Assembly (NCBI GenBank): GCA_963693305.1
Contig: OY855905.1
Location: forward strand, 35,654,137 to 35,718,136
Source of the DNA: Meandrina meandrites
Lineage: Eukaryota > Cnidaria > Anthozoa > Scleractinia > Meandrinidae
Direction of reading: 5' to 3'
DNA: 64,000 nucleotides
Of the stretch, positions 35,801 through 47,435 are shown piece by piece. The notes under the pieces were generated by a model. The model was not told the DNA's origin, searched no databases, and worked only from the letters and a program-made list of their open reading frames with translations. The translations under genes were made by a program, and so were the position numbers. Position 1 is the stretch's first letter. Every line of letters begins with the position of its first letter.

Positions 35801-38800
35801 CCACTATATAAACTAAATCTAAGACATCCTTGTTACACAAAACCACTCAAAAGTGAGTTGACAGTCTTTTCTAGTTTTTCTCAAGATGAGATTGCATGTG
35901 TTAAGCTAGAAGGTTTCAACTTTCTATTGACTAGGGCCCAGTTGTTCAAAGCATGGATAACGCTATCAACTAGATAAATCGTCATCCAGCAGATAAGTGC
36001 TGGCAAAACAAACTATGCCATCGACTGGATAGTGATTTATCCAGTGGATAACGTTATCCATGCTTAACACAACCGCACCTAGTAATGTACCAAGAGCATT
36101 ATACATGTCATGCAATATAGCTACCTGGTCCAGTGACTCCTGGGATGACATTGAAACCAGATTGTATTGATGCTGAAGGGTTAGTAGCTTGCTGCTGAAG
36201 AAACTATAAGTAATCAAACATGAGCGAACAAGAAACCACCGAATAGCTCAAGTTCACTATAGCCTTGCATATGAACCAACACCACTGCGATTGTTCATTT
36301 GCCTGTGTACTGTAAGCTGTGAACTGAACAGGGAAAGAAAAGGCTCAACAATACTGTTTCATGCTCCACTGCCAAAAGATTTTCTATAAATATATTGGTA
36401 CATGTACATGTACAACATGAAGTTTTCTTCGCTGTAGGTATTTCCCAATACAGTACCAGTACCTTTCTCTTGAACACCGTGGTAAGAGCTTAGATTTAAC
36501 AGAATCAGGCCTGTTTGAACAGTAAAAATATAACTAAGACGGATTCCACTCAAAATTCGAGCAATAAGTGCATAAATTAATTACTAAAAATCTACTAATA
36601 GCATAGCATTATATGAACATTATATGAAACATCTCACTTTAATTCATAATGACCCTGTGGTTAAATTCTAAAGCATTCTAGAGCAAGTTAATGTCAAACC
36701 TCATAAAAATGCTTAAAATGCATGTTATTTTGTTTTGAACTGATGTCAAATGTCCGTTTTAACTAAAATATGGCTAACTTCAAATTCAATTTTCTCTTGT
36801 GGCGTCAGCTTGAGAGCTTAAGTTTTGATAAGCTTTTTATCTGTATTCAAAATGTTCACCATGCTTTGAGTTCTTTTTGGTAACTTTATTTTTGCCATCA
36901 TTGCTCAAATGTACAGCAGAAACCGTCTTTATTGCTTCTCTCTCACCTGCTGACATGCCGCATTGTAATTTGCATGTTGAAAATAAGGAAATCCCATTCC
37001 TAATCCGATATTCATGCCCATGCCACCAAGAGCTACCATCTGCTGCATTTTCTTTTGAAGCTTTTCTTTTTCGGTATCTGCAAACTTTACAACTATTGGT
37101 GACGGGCAACCCTGCAATAAAAAAAAACAGCAATAAAAAAGAATATTAACCTTTGTAAATGTGCAAGTCCAAAAAGCAAGTGAATGCTGACCTATGCTGA
37201 AGGCAGGGAGTGTTGTCTACACCCAGGTCCTGGGTATAGGTAGCCTGCATCTTACACAGACATTCATTTGCCTTGCCACAAAACCTTCAGGGAGGAAAAA
37301 TTGCATGACAAGTGCAAAACATGCCTGATAGGAGAGAAACGCAACTGGTAATGACTGAACAGAAAGTGAAAAGGAATGATTATGATGCATAAATGTTTAC
37401 AGATTTTGTTTGTTTTCAAATCAAATCATGAGCATCTCTTTAGTGGGGGGTTGAATTGGGCAATTCCAGAAAATATCCGTACACAACGACGGACAGCTTC
37501 GATATTTTAACCCCCCCTTGCCTTCAGAAATTCCAAAATGCATTACCCCCCCCCCCCATGCCCTCTGAATTCCAAAATCGTTAACCCCCCCTCCCGTTCG
37601 GAATTTCCGTTTTTTGTCAAGCCCTAAGGATTTACCTTTTGAATTCGATAAGACCTACCGTAGTTTTTCAGTAAAAAAGCGCACAGATTTTTCGACGAAA
37701 TTTTCTGTCCGTGGCAAGTTTCACGCAACAAAATCTTCTAATGATCGCAGTTTGTACTGGAACTTACAATATAAACAAGAAACTAAAGACTGACTTTAAA
37801 CTAATCATTGACTTTTTAACATTTTTAACAAAGACACAGCAAGTTTTAACGTGATGTTTATTACCGCGCGTACGCGAGCGGTTTAGCAACACATGTATAC
37901 GAGGGCATTTTGTCCATAACTTAAGCAATAGGCTGAAAAAAATAAAGATACTTATTGCAAACGAACCTTTTGAATTGTGGGGAACCGGAAGGCGGCTTTA
38001 GAAGACAAGTAAACACCAAAAAACACAAGAACCTTCTCGAAACCTTCGAAAACAACTTGACAAACAAAGCTTTTGCAAACTTGGTAACCAAGCTACGAAA
38101 TCGGTGGAGGACTGGTCATTGATAACTACATGTTTGCCAGGTTACTAAGCTACGAAGTTCGAAGCGATGTTTTTCTCCAAGCAGATTTATGGCTTTGATT
38201 ATCAGGAAATGTCAACTCTTTATTCCAGAAATGTGCATAGGAGTATTAACAACATTTATTCAAGCTTGTTCCCTGAATAGGAAAAGGAAAGCCCACAAAA
38301 TCACTTGTCTGTACCCACTGGAAATCCCAGATCTGAAACCCCCCCATGCCTTCGGAATTCCAATCGTAAGTACCCCCCTTGCCTTCGGAATTCCAGTTCA
38401 AAGAACCCCCCCTTGCCTTCGGAATTCCAAAAAGCCGTCCGTCGTACTGTACGGATATTTTCTGGAATTGCCCATTGAACATTCTAACATGCATTGGTTA
38501 AACTGGGCCAAAGTTAGCATCAACTAGTAAGTTTCAAAACATTGTCTCCAGGAGCAAGCTCTTCAGAGAATCAGAAGATAAATACAAAAACAAACCTCCA
38601 TTGTAGTACTGTTATGCATCTCTGCAATCGCATTTTGAGCCTGCATTCTGGTTGGAAACTTTAAAAAGGCACAACCTAAATAAATCACAACAGGGTTAGC
38701 TAACTGCTTATTTTTTCTCAATTAAATGTCTGTAACAGAAGATATAACAAACCTCTACTTTTGCCATCACTATCTCTTAAAATTGTCAACTCTTCTATTG

Positions 38801-41800
38801 TACCAAATGGGGAGAACATCATTCTAAGGTCATCCTCGGTCGCTTTTTTTGATATCATACCAATGAACAGTTTACGGTCCTCTGCAAAAACAACATAAAA
38901 CAAAATGAGATATGAATAGAATGAAAGGCAAGTAAGAGCTAAGAACTGGCAGTTGTTAAAAGCTCATTACAAATTGTTTAAAAGTTGTTACGGAGGCTTT
39001 GATGGTGCGTCAAGACCATAAAGTTTGGTCGTTCCCATCACCTGTGTGCTGAAGATGTATTGATTTTTCAAAGAGAAATAAGATCCTGATCACTTTTGGA
39101 AACTCACTGCTTGCATTACGCATGTATTTGCTGATGGTATGTTAACTTAAGACTGAGCTTTTCACTTCAATATCTTTTTTGAGAAATGTTTTATAAAAGT
39201 GAAGGTATCTTAATAAGAACAGTTATAGCTGAAATTTCTTACTTCAATAATACCCGGTCCAAAGATAGTGTTGAGTTTGTAACACATCTAACTCACCAGA
39301 ACTTTCTGACCCTAATGCTGATGTCACATCATACACTTGTCACGATTTGAAAAATAAAATTTACAAAAACAATAAGCCGATTGTTTGCTGCAGAGCAGCA
39401 AGGTCATGTGCGACACCTGGTTCCTTTTGTAAGAAGTAAGTTTTAAAAGCTTTATGTTGCTCCTCCTACAGTGTGTCTATAATATTTAATTATTTTATTT
39501 GTGTGTTAATCAATCTGAAACTTCAACAATCCTATTCATGGACAAAGCCTTGTTGATGTTCAACACCAAGCGAAACCTAGTAGGGAGGGAAAGACTTGGC
39601 ATCTTTCATTTTCAAATTTAGGAGAACATGGTCCATTGATGAGTGCCTCTAATTAGATTTTAGACCATGGAAAAGATACATCTGATCAGCAGAAAATAAT
39701 ACAAAAAATAACATTAAAATTCTATGCCCTCTGAGGTGGTAAGGAGGGTAGCAAAAATAAAGCTGCTAGTATCACAAAAATTAGTGCTGCTAGTATCACA
39801 AACACTCGATAAATGAAACTCTACTCTGGCTGGATCTATGGATCACGCATTGATAAACTGTACGTTCCAAGCATAACATAATTTCCTACCACAAAAATAA
39901 TGCTAGAAATTTTAAAGTATGCTTAACATAGTCTAAAAATATTCGGTGTGTACCCAGGCAGGAATTAAAAAAGTTTGACACTGGCTAAAAATATATAGTT
40001 CTGGATGTTTCGGCTACTACTGTTGCCTTCTTCAGCAAAGATAAAAATGCAAATGTCTAATGGCGTCCTGCTTAGTATATGTACAAGATATGTGATAAAA
40101 CTAAATCACACCTTGAAGGAACTTTCTAAGTGTAACAACAGTCTCTAGAGAATTCTATATGGCTCCAAAAATTCTTAATGTTATGCAGGGCTGTGCTCTA
40201 AGGGCGCCCAGATGCCTCAGGCGACTAACTTTTCCCTTTGGGCGACCAGATAATCTTATTTCTTTCATATAAGCTTTATGCTGGGCACCCTGGGTCTCAT
40301 AGTTTGGAACCTTTGGGCTCCTTGTAATTTTCTTAGAGCACAGCCTTGGTTATGTCGTGAAATTTGGCAGCTTACCAGACCTAGATTCACCCTCTGCTGG
40401 TTTAACTTGCATTGCGTTTTGCATCTGTGAAAAAAAAAGAAAAACAAAATGTGAAATATCTCATGTATCATAAATTCCATGCGAGAAGTCTTGGAACAAT
40501 AATTGCATTAAAAAAGTAGGTCACTTTCAACAAATTCTGTGTTCTTTCTTACTATTTGCCTCTATCATCCCACCCTCTTCCAGGGAAATGTTGAAATAAT
40601 GTCTGGGACTGTAAGACAGGTGCATCTTTGAAAAAGGAAGTGTGGGCAGTTCTACCAAAAAATATGAATACAAGAGATAAACAAAACAACACTATATATA
40701 TATATACCATATATATATAGTGCCTAAACAACTTTTGTTCCTGATAAAATATTATTTTCAACAAGGTTAATATTTACACTGAAAATGCTTTCTTACCAAC
40801 TAAAACTGTTTAGGTTATAAACCATCATTTTCTCTTTATGTTAATAGGTCTTGACACCTGCCCATATGACTAAAATAACTAAAACAAGTTGAACTAAACA
40901 GCATTGAGTTTTTTAACAATTCAGGGTTAATGATATAAATTGACTGCAGTTTTAGATTTAAATAGCTCTTGTGTTTGTCTTAATATGGAGGAAGAGAATC
41001 CGAAACATAAAATAAGGGTTAAAAACTTTACCGTACCTTAAGTTCAACCCAATTTACAACAAATTCCCTCCACGGTATAGCTACAATTTCCCTGAACTCA
41101 TATAGCCTACAACATTTCTTGCCTGCTTATGTAAGTGATCTTAATCCAATTGGTCTAGAACTTATCAAGAAAATGTCCAATACAACATTATTCAAATTTT
41201 GCTCTGCCAATACACAAGCAACAGGAAACACTTAGAATGTCCGCGATTTTATGGCCAGACTTATCTCGATCTTTATCACACCTTTCTGCGATAAGGGAAA
41301 TGCTGCACTTGCCGATTTTTCGCTTAATTCTTTTATCCAATTTATAAAGCAGATCAAACGCTGTTGAACTATTGTTATGACTCCAGACACAACATGGCCT
41401 TCCAGACGAAACCGATAGCAAGGCAACGTGGTTTCAAAGGCGTCAATGCCAACCCAAGCGGAAACTTTGTAGACAAGTTTTCAAATGTGGTCTGTTTCGA
41501 AGTTCGGCAAGAAACCCACTTCCACATCATGAATACTGTTACTGATTTCGAAGAACGTTTACATTATAAAAGAAACGCTATAAGATTGAATGTTTAATGT
41601 ACGTTCTGTAAGTATTTACAACGAAAACTCTTAAAATAACTTACCCCTGGTAGGGTTTTCTTTTCGTGTAAGTCCTTTTGGGCCGCAAGAGCAGCTTCTC
41701 GAGAACAGAAGGTAAGAAATGCACAACCTAAAAGCAGGACCAACATCAGATACAGCTAAAACACCGCAAGGAATATGCTGCTGAAATTACCTTTGTGACT

Positions 41801-41974
41801 TCTTGTTAATCTATCTCGTAAAACCGTCAGCTCGTGGATTTGTCCGTAGCTTTCGAAATAGGGCCTCAGATCTTTGTCCTCCCACGTTCTTGGGACCTGC
41901 CCTATGAACAGCTTGATTGCATCTGCATCTCGCATGGGAACCGTTCCACCGTTGTTCATCGACGTCATGTCCAT
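32822..41974 (-). CDS. CELF: CELF/Bruno-like RNA-binding protein, 12 coding exons
   Basis: Regulator of pre-mRNA splicing, translation and mRNA decay that binds GU-rich RNA. Coding exons, 5' to 3' on the minus strand: 41974-41791, 41727-41645, 40424-40376, 38881-38753, 38675-38596, 37111-36947, 36203-36125, 35542-35324, 34900-34730, 34641-34570, 34152-34009, 32949-32822. All junctions have AG/GT, phases agree, and the sum is 1503 nt (500 residues plus stop). RRM1 is at about residues 18-97 ([18 protein letters not shown]), RRM2 at about 106-190 ([18 protein letters not shown]), then a Met/Gly/Gln-rich linker, and RRM3 at about 411-492 ([21 protein letters not shown]), ending in [10 protein letters not shown] as in vertebrate CELF3-6. 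The start is the first ATG of the RRM1 exon's conserved frame; an extra 5' exon cannot be excluded. Introns hold several MITEs. Confidence 0.95.
33093..33911. mobile_element. MITE in the last CELF intron
   Basis: Left end GCTGTGCTCACATTAGAGCC and right end GCCTGGTGTGAACACAGC are imperfect inverted repeats. AACATGTTTC-like words recur inside (33148, 33190, 33735, 33860). hAT-type non-autonomous elements often start like this, but that is an inference. Confidence 0.55.
35935..36080. mobile_element. palindromic MITE in a CELF intron
   Basis: GGGCCCAGTTGTTCAAAGCA and TGCTTAACACAACCGCACC are imperfect inverted ends. ATGGATAACGCTATC and GATAACGTTATCCAT form the inner arms. Confidence 0.6.
37457..38474. 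mobile_element. 1.0 kb TIR element in a CELF intron with internal tandem repeats
   Basis: Left end TGGGCAATTCCAGAAAATAT and right end ATATTTTCTGGAATTGCCCA are perfect inverted repeats; the match continues through CCGTAC...CGACGGAC with small changes. Candidate flanking duplication is TTGAA (37451-37455 and 38475-38479). Just inside each end are about three units of C-rich sequence followed by GCCTTCGGAATTCC, in the same orientation at both ends. No transposase is seen. Confidence 0.7.
38905..40185. other. CELF intron sequence with a hammerhead-like relic
   Basis: No exon is supported between 38881 and 40376. A minus-strand CTGAAGA ... GAAA core lies at 40008-40035. Confidence 0.5.
40008..40035 (-). 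ncRNA. hammerhead-ribozyme-like core (retroelement relic)
   Basis: On the minus strand CTGAAGA is followed by AGGC, a 10 nt loop, GCC and GAAA, matching the hammerhead core CUGANGA - stem II - GAAA. Stems I and III are not obvious. Such cores are known from the pseudo-LTRs of Penelope-like elements; this one sits beside a TTTTTAGCCAG phrase like the end of the element at 48-52 kb. Activity is unproven. Confidence 0.4.
40188..40345. mobile_element. 158 bp foldback MITE, copy 1
   Basis: Ends are GGGCTGTGCTCTAAG and CTTAGAGCACAGCC. The interior GGGCGACCAGATAATCTTAT and GGCACCCTGGGTCTCATAG is matched, in reverse complement, by the copy at 56110-56268. Confidence 0.75.
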
Positions 41975-42307
41975 AGCAAGGTTAGTTAGGTCAGAATTGA
42001 AGAAATTAAAAAGTTTGCAAGAGGAAAAGAACCGAAGAAAAATATGGATGACAGACACTACATGTGGGTATCCCAGTGTCCTTTGGGGTCACTAGTACCC
42101 ATTCCCTGGATGATTTTAAAACGACTGGGCCGGGGGGAGCCGGGGGTACTTCCAGCATTCTGAACAGAAAAAAAATATATCCTTTCCGATCCCGCCCGAA
42201 CACGAACTCTCAATACGCGAGGTTGCCATAGAAGCCGTTGTTTTGCATAATTAAAAAAGATCTGTAAGCAAGGATGTCAGTGGCAGTGACGTTACAGTTC
42301 AGTGAAA

Positions 42308-42451
42308 ATAAAACCAAATTGATTGCAAGGCTGGTACTACGGCAAAAGGGCAAAATTTATTGGCCAATATTTTAACTAGCAGAGCTAGTCTTCTTCAGGG
42401 CCAGTACGCCCTTTTGCCGTAGTACCAGCCTTGCAATCAATTTGGTTTTAT
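42308..42451. repeat. perfect 44 bp inverted repeat with hammerhead-like spacer
   Basis: Positions 42308-42351 and 42408-42451 are exact reverse complements (arm begins ATAAAACCAAATTGATTGCA). The 56 bp spacer reads, on the minus strand, CTGAAGA then AGACTAGC-TCT-GCTAGTT, a stem-loop. The form resembles an inverted end of a Penelope-like element. Confidence 0.7.
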
Positions 42452-44583
42452 CTACACTTAACGTGTCGTCTGGTACGAGTATTTCTTTTACAAGAGATCC
42501 GGCAACAGACAAGTCAAGTAGTTGCGTTCGAGGAACGAGAACGCCACCTAATCATGTACAGCCAGGAAATTTTGAGATTTCGTGTGAAGTTTGTAAAAAG
42601 TCCACCCCGCTCGGTTTTTTAAGGGGTACTCGGCCGGGAAACTGGTACTCGTGGCCTCGTTTTCGCGTATCTCGTCTCGGCCGCAAACTGGTACGAACTC
42701 GACGTTGATTCGACGTTTTGGGGGAGTTGTTGACTTTATGGTTGTTCGTTTTGCTGTTGTTTTCTTCGCTCTGATCGGTAAGTTACGTACATTGAATATT
42801 CATTTGTCGTAGTATTGTTGACGTTGATGTAACGCAATTAATTGCCTTCTAATGTCCTCTCGCATGAGAGACTCTCGAACGCACTCCCATAATCCATGAT
42901 TACTTCTAGTTTTAAAAAGAAGATAAAAGCATTTTGCAGGAGCTCTCGCAACCGACGCAACCTCGTACCCACGCTCTCTCTCCTTTTCCCATTTCTCTGG
43001 AGATATAGAGAGGACCCTGGGAACGAGGTTGGAGCTCTCGATGACCCCCACCCGCGCGCGCGTACCCTTAGACTGGTTTTCACCAGAGACAGAGTCGCAG
43101 TCGGAGTCAGAAGCGCAGCCTGTTACGATCACGGAGTCGTAAACGAATTTCAGATTCCGCGTATGATTCCGTTGCTTATGATCCAGTGAAAACTAGATTA
43201 TTGGAGTCGTAAGCAGAAAGGAAGCACTTGGAGGGCGTGAGAACTAGCATTGTGATTGGTTTGTTCTTCTGCTTCTGCTTGCGATTCCGACAATCTAGTT
43301 TTCACTGGATCATACGGGACGAAGTCATTAGCGCAATCAGAAGAAAATGGAAACGATCCGATTCTTCCCACTCCGATATAAGTGTGGAGCTTATGACTCC
43401 GCTTACGACTCTGATTTTTGATTTTCACTAGGTCGTAAGTGCTCTTACAAGTCCGCTTACAGCTCTGTCGCTTATTAAAGAAAATTTAGTTTATTTTACA
43501 ATGCCTTCTAAGGTCCCGTATTGAGTTAGAAGATCTGCACTAGATTCAACCATAGTTAGTGGAGATATGCTAACCGTTACTCGGCCGGATTTCCATACAA
43601 ACACTGTAAGTCGCTATGTTCGCACCTCTTCAGAGTCGCGAAAAATTTTGATTTTAGTTGGCTGTTGTTGCAGCTCAATACTGAGCATTATTCTATGAAA
43701 ACAGACACTGGCTCTAATTGCTCGGCACTATAATGACGGGCATTCTCTCGCATGTATGCCAAGTGGCAAGGCGCACGCACCTATGTAAAACTGCTGCAGG
43801 CAGAAGTCAATCGAGAATTATTTTTTTGGTTGTGTGAGCAGACAAGACAATTATGAATGCTCGAATGCCTATTTTTATCAGTTGACAGAAGACCATAGAA
43901 CTTACTGAGAATTGGGAAATGTTCATATGTTTCTACGAAGACTATTTTGCCAAAAAAATCTTACCCTCCTTAATAAATAATTGTCTTCGACGGCAGCTGA
44001 AATAACCAACCATTATATTTTTTTTTGACAAGTTCTTAGTTTGCGTATTAAAAAAGGAAACACGTTAGCTCCGGCTCCACGTGTTGTTTTGGTTATTCAG
44101 TGCTTTTTACAGGATAAAAGAAACCATCGTAATTCTCTTAGGACCCTATTAGTTAATTTCAACAAGCATACTTTGACATTCATTAACTCACTAACACATT
44201 AAAATTTCATTCCCATTACAGAATATTAATTTGCTTAAAAGCTTGCAACACTGGTAACATGATAGTGTATTTTAGCAATCATTAGGTTGCTTAGTTACAA
44301 ACCATGATGTACACAGACTAAAACCTTTCCCTTTTACAGTCGATTTAGAATACTTTTCCACTTTACAGTAAAAACAGTTAAGAGAGTTTACTGAAGAAAA
44401 AAATATTTAGATTTGAATATTTAGACGACTTAACACTTTATTGAAACTTCCTGAGAATATTACATAAAATTAACGTTATTCAGTAATTGAAACCGATTAT
44501 TTCGAGAGACAAAGGCGATCGAAAGAAGTTGGATGGTCTTAAATAGAAATTTTGTGTCGAAGGAATCCGAGCACTCTGGAGAG
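42452..44583. other. intergenic, MITE-like sequence only
   Basis: Contains the inverted-repeat element at 43178-43313 and the CCTCGTACCC ... GGGAACGAGG block at about 42960-43030. I see no coding sequence in the rest. Confidence 0.45.
43178..43313. mobile_element. inverted-repeat MITE core
   Basis: ATGATCCAGTGAAAACTAGA and TCTAGTTTTCACTGGATCAT are perfect inverted arms, extended by GAGTCGTAAGCAGAA / TTCTGCTTGCGATTC. Flanking GACTCCGCTTACGACTC text (43395-43430) suggests a larger element of the same type. Confidence 0.65.
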
Positions 44584-45555
44584 TTAAGTGCTCAGCACAA
44601 CTTTTTTCGGGTACAACTTACTGAAAGCCACTACTCCTATTTTGTCCTCGTAAACCATGCGATTGAAAGCTTGCTTCGTTTTCTGTGGTTTTGGCTTTCT
44701 TCGCTTGTAAGGAGGAATAATATTGAAGTACGAGAAACTGTAAGAGCGAGAAATCATGTGTTCATGAATAGTGTTGCTCAGTTCCCTTGTCATATCGTAC
44801 TTATGAGCGAGTTTATCTGCCACAATTCTCTTTCCACTGGGGCTCAGCTGAATTGCAGATTCACTCAACACAGAAGCGGGCCTGGAGTATTCTTGTTCGC
44901 CTTCTGTGCCAAAGTCAGACATTGATGTCTCACTTTTGCTTGAGGATAGCTTCATCCAATCAGCCGAGTTTGCGTTTATCATGTTTATGCGAGGTAAACG
45001 GATCGTTGTCTCTGCGGCTGGCAAATTGTCATCGCTCTCTTTCAGCTCTCGCGTTATTGCAGCGCGCAATTCCTCTTCGCCCAGTTTCATCCTTTCCAAC
45101 TTTGAAGTCATTTTGATAAGACGACTGTGTTGCTTATCAGCCCTTATGGATTTTTTCTTTAGCTTAGTGTGCAGTTTACTCTGAATTTTCAATTTATTCG
45201 CTTTTTCCTTCGTCGTAATTTTTCCCTCCAGTTGCTGGAGCTTGGAAAGTTGATCGCTTGTTGACCGCGCGAGTCTCTGTCGGTTCTCGTATGGAGTATA
45301 ATTCGGGCTTGCCTTTCGTTCATTATCTTTCAAAATTCCTTTTTTGGTATCCTTTAAGTCCCTTTGAAGCTTTTTGTTCTCCGCTTTGAGTTGCTGAAGT
45401 TGCGTCTTTTTCTTCTTCTTCTTTCTCTTGCAATTCGAGCTTGTTTCGGAATTCGGTGTTTCTATTTTCTGCGCCGTTAAAGTTTCACTTAATGATGTAC
45501 TCCTTCCATCGTTGTCGCTGAAGCGTACTTGTTTCTTCTTCGCCGACATTTGCAT
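44584..45555 (-). CDS. uncharacterised basic coiled-coil protein, intronless
   Basis: I do not recognise this protein. It is 323 residues from ATG at 45555 (a second ATG two codons on, at 45549, is equally good). The N-terminal 50 residues are Lys/Ser-rich with an RKKKKKK-type run, a likely nuclear or nucleic-acid-binding signal. Residues about 50-165 are rich in Lys, Gln, Glu and Leu and look helical, probably coiled coil (SKLQQLEGKI, SKLERMKLGEEELRAAI). Then comes a Ser/Glu-rich low-complexity stretch and a C-terminal segment with aromatic and basic patches (SFSYFNIIPPYKRRK). No membrane segment is evident. Length, biased but non-repetitive composition, and absence of stops make it very probably real. 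No functional claim is possible. Confidence 0.7.
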   Translation of the reverse strand: MQMSAKKKQVRFSDNDGRSTSLSETLTAQKIETPNSETSSNCKRKKKKKKTQLQQLKAENKKLQRDLKDTKKGILKDNERKASPNYTPYENRQRLARSTSDQLSKLQQLEGKITTKEKANKLKIQSKLHTKLKKKSIRADKQHSRLIKMTSKLERMKLGEEELRAAITRELKESDDNLPAAETTIRLPRINMINANSADWMKLSSSKSETSMSDFGTEGEQEYSRPASVLSESAIQLSPSGKRIVADKLAHKYDMTRELSNTIHEHMISRSYSFSYFNIIPPYKRRKPKPQKTKQAFNRMVYEDKIGVVAFSKLYPKKVVLST

Positions 45556-46594
45556 TCATTTAAACCAGGCAACCTGCTTTAATGGTAAACAGTTTTACCG
45601 ACACGTTCCGGCGCTATATCTTAACACTGCGGATGTATCGTTATCTGAGCCGAGTAACTTCTTGTAAACCAGCCGTATCTATGGTGAAGCCGGTAAGCTC
45701 ATAAATTTATGATACCTATCGGCACCCTGGAATCATGGAATTGAAAATGTGTTGAAGGCGATCTCCCGTTCTTTGTTTTGAGCCAATTAGGCCACGCGAG
45801 TTTAATCACTGTCTTAAGCAATATCAACCCATTTAATCAATAGCGAAGAAAAACATTTTCGAATTTCTGAAGGCCCCCATCGAGTCCTTTCAACTTGGAG
45901 ATATAAACAGCTTTTGGTTTTCTTCCTACAGTGCCCGCCGTTTCCAGCCAAGAATATTAAAGCAGTGTCATCAATGCATTTAGTATGTTAACGGTAAACA
46001 TTTTCCAACGGTTTTGACAACAATGTCCGGTGTAACAAGCAGGTGGCAATTGTAATTTTTCACTGGCGCGGACTCACTGGTGTGATATAAATGTTCATAA
46101 TTGCTAGTGTATAACGAAGCATCGAGCCATTAAATTCTAAAAATAGCAACCTTTAAAACAAATTTCACTCTTTGCAAGTAAGCGCCTTCCTTTCTTGATT
46201 AATCTGAAGATAAAAGCTTAATTTTTCCCAGCCGTTTCACCTGCATCCGTTTGATAGGAAGGATTCATTCAGGGCAAATTCGTTTCCAGGACCTCACTGA
46301 TTCTCTTCCTTTCTGTCTGTAGGGAGAAAGAAAGGATCATGGGAAGTACATGAGACTTGCCTGCGCTGCTGCAGGGCCTCCGTGGCGGTTGTATTCCATA
46401 AAACATGTATTTGCAACATTGAATATAACTACTATAATTTCTTTTAGGCGCCTCTCATAGAGGGAATCGAGCACTGATGAAGAGACTTGTAAAGTTTTCG
46501 CTTCTATGACTCTATTGCTGACTAAGATTATCCAGAATTTGCTCGTAGTTTCTCGCCGATTAACAAGGTTTCTTCTCACTTTAAGAGGTTTCCC

Positions 46595-46623
46595 CTGATG
46601 ACAGCCGCAGTTCCCGGCCGAAA
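46595..46623 (+). ncRNA. hammerhead-ribozyme-like core (retroelement relic)
   Basis: CTGATGA (46595-46601) is the exact hammerhead core box. It is followed by an inverted pair GCCG/CGGC around a 7 nt loop and then GAAA (46620-46623). One or two unpaired bases flank stem II, so the fold is imperfect. It is followed by CGTTGGGACTTTAATC and a T-rich stretch. Whether it cleaves is unknown. Confidence 0.4.
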
Positions 46624-47006
46624 CGTTGGGACTTTAATCATTTTTAACATTTTTTAGATACTTTACTTTTTTTAACCAGTGATCCCATATTATTTCTTAC
46701 TATGGATTACGTTATCTTTCACATGTGAAAATGACGCCACGGTTTCTGACGAGCCTGTAATATGAGCCAAAATTTGTCGATATTTAGTCAAAGATTCATC
46801 AAATCTCACTCGAAAGTCTTCAATAATCTTTGGAAACCTTCCCAAACTTCGGAAATAAAATATTATGTCTGAAACTTTTATTTCTCATTTCCTAAAAAAT
46901 TAAAAGTTGTCTACTTACCGGTATTTTTCCGAGGTTATAACCAATTTTAAATCGACGTTTCGACCATGCTGTCTTCCGGCTTGATGATCTAAAATGTCAA
47001 TATGGC

Positions 47007-47042
47007 GGATCGTTATTTTGCTTACCAGCAAAATAACGATCC
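47007..47042. repeat. perfect 16 bp hairpin
   Basis: GGATCGTTATTTTGCT (47007-47022), a 4 nt loop TACC, then AGCAAAATAACGATCC (47027-47042). It sits 30 bp left of the TA-flanked element. Confidence 0.85.
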
Positions 47043-47435
47043 GAGCAAGTCTGATTTAACAGTAACAACATTACAGTGCGACTACTCGAACCGGGGCACC
47101 CTGAACAAAATTAACCAATCACAGTGTTAATTGAAAACAAAGGATAGGGACATTTTTTAGCAACGGACCAATAACGTTCTAGAACGTAAACAAAAGATTA
47201 GCAACAAAATTTGAACTGTCAACAACGTTACAAACAGATGCGGACCTCTCAGGAAACTTGCCTTTTATTTGATTGGATCATTTCGATCCTAAATTTTAAG
47301 TTTCATTCAAAAGCTCTGTTCATGTTTTCCTTGTAAAAGTTTCCAAAATGGCGTTTTATCAAAACGTTCAAGTTCGATTGAATCGTGACGGGGGATATAT
47401 GATAATGGTCGCCGACATTCCCAAATGTTACGAGA

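Larger units (their letters stand above)
45556..47073. other. intergenic with transposon-derived pieces
   Basis: Holds a hammerhead-like core at 46595-46623, a second degenerate one on the minus strand near 46958-46990, and a perfect hairpin at 47007-47042. The open frame at 46337-46579 (minus) overlaps this transposon-like sequence and is not called. Confidence 0.45.
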
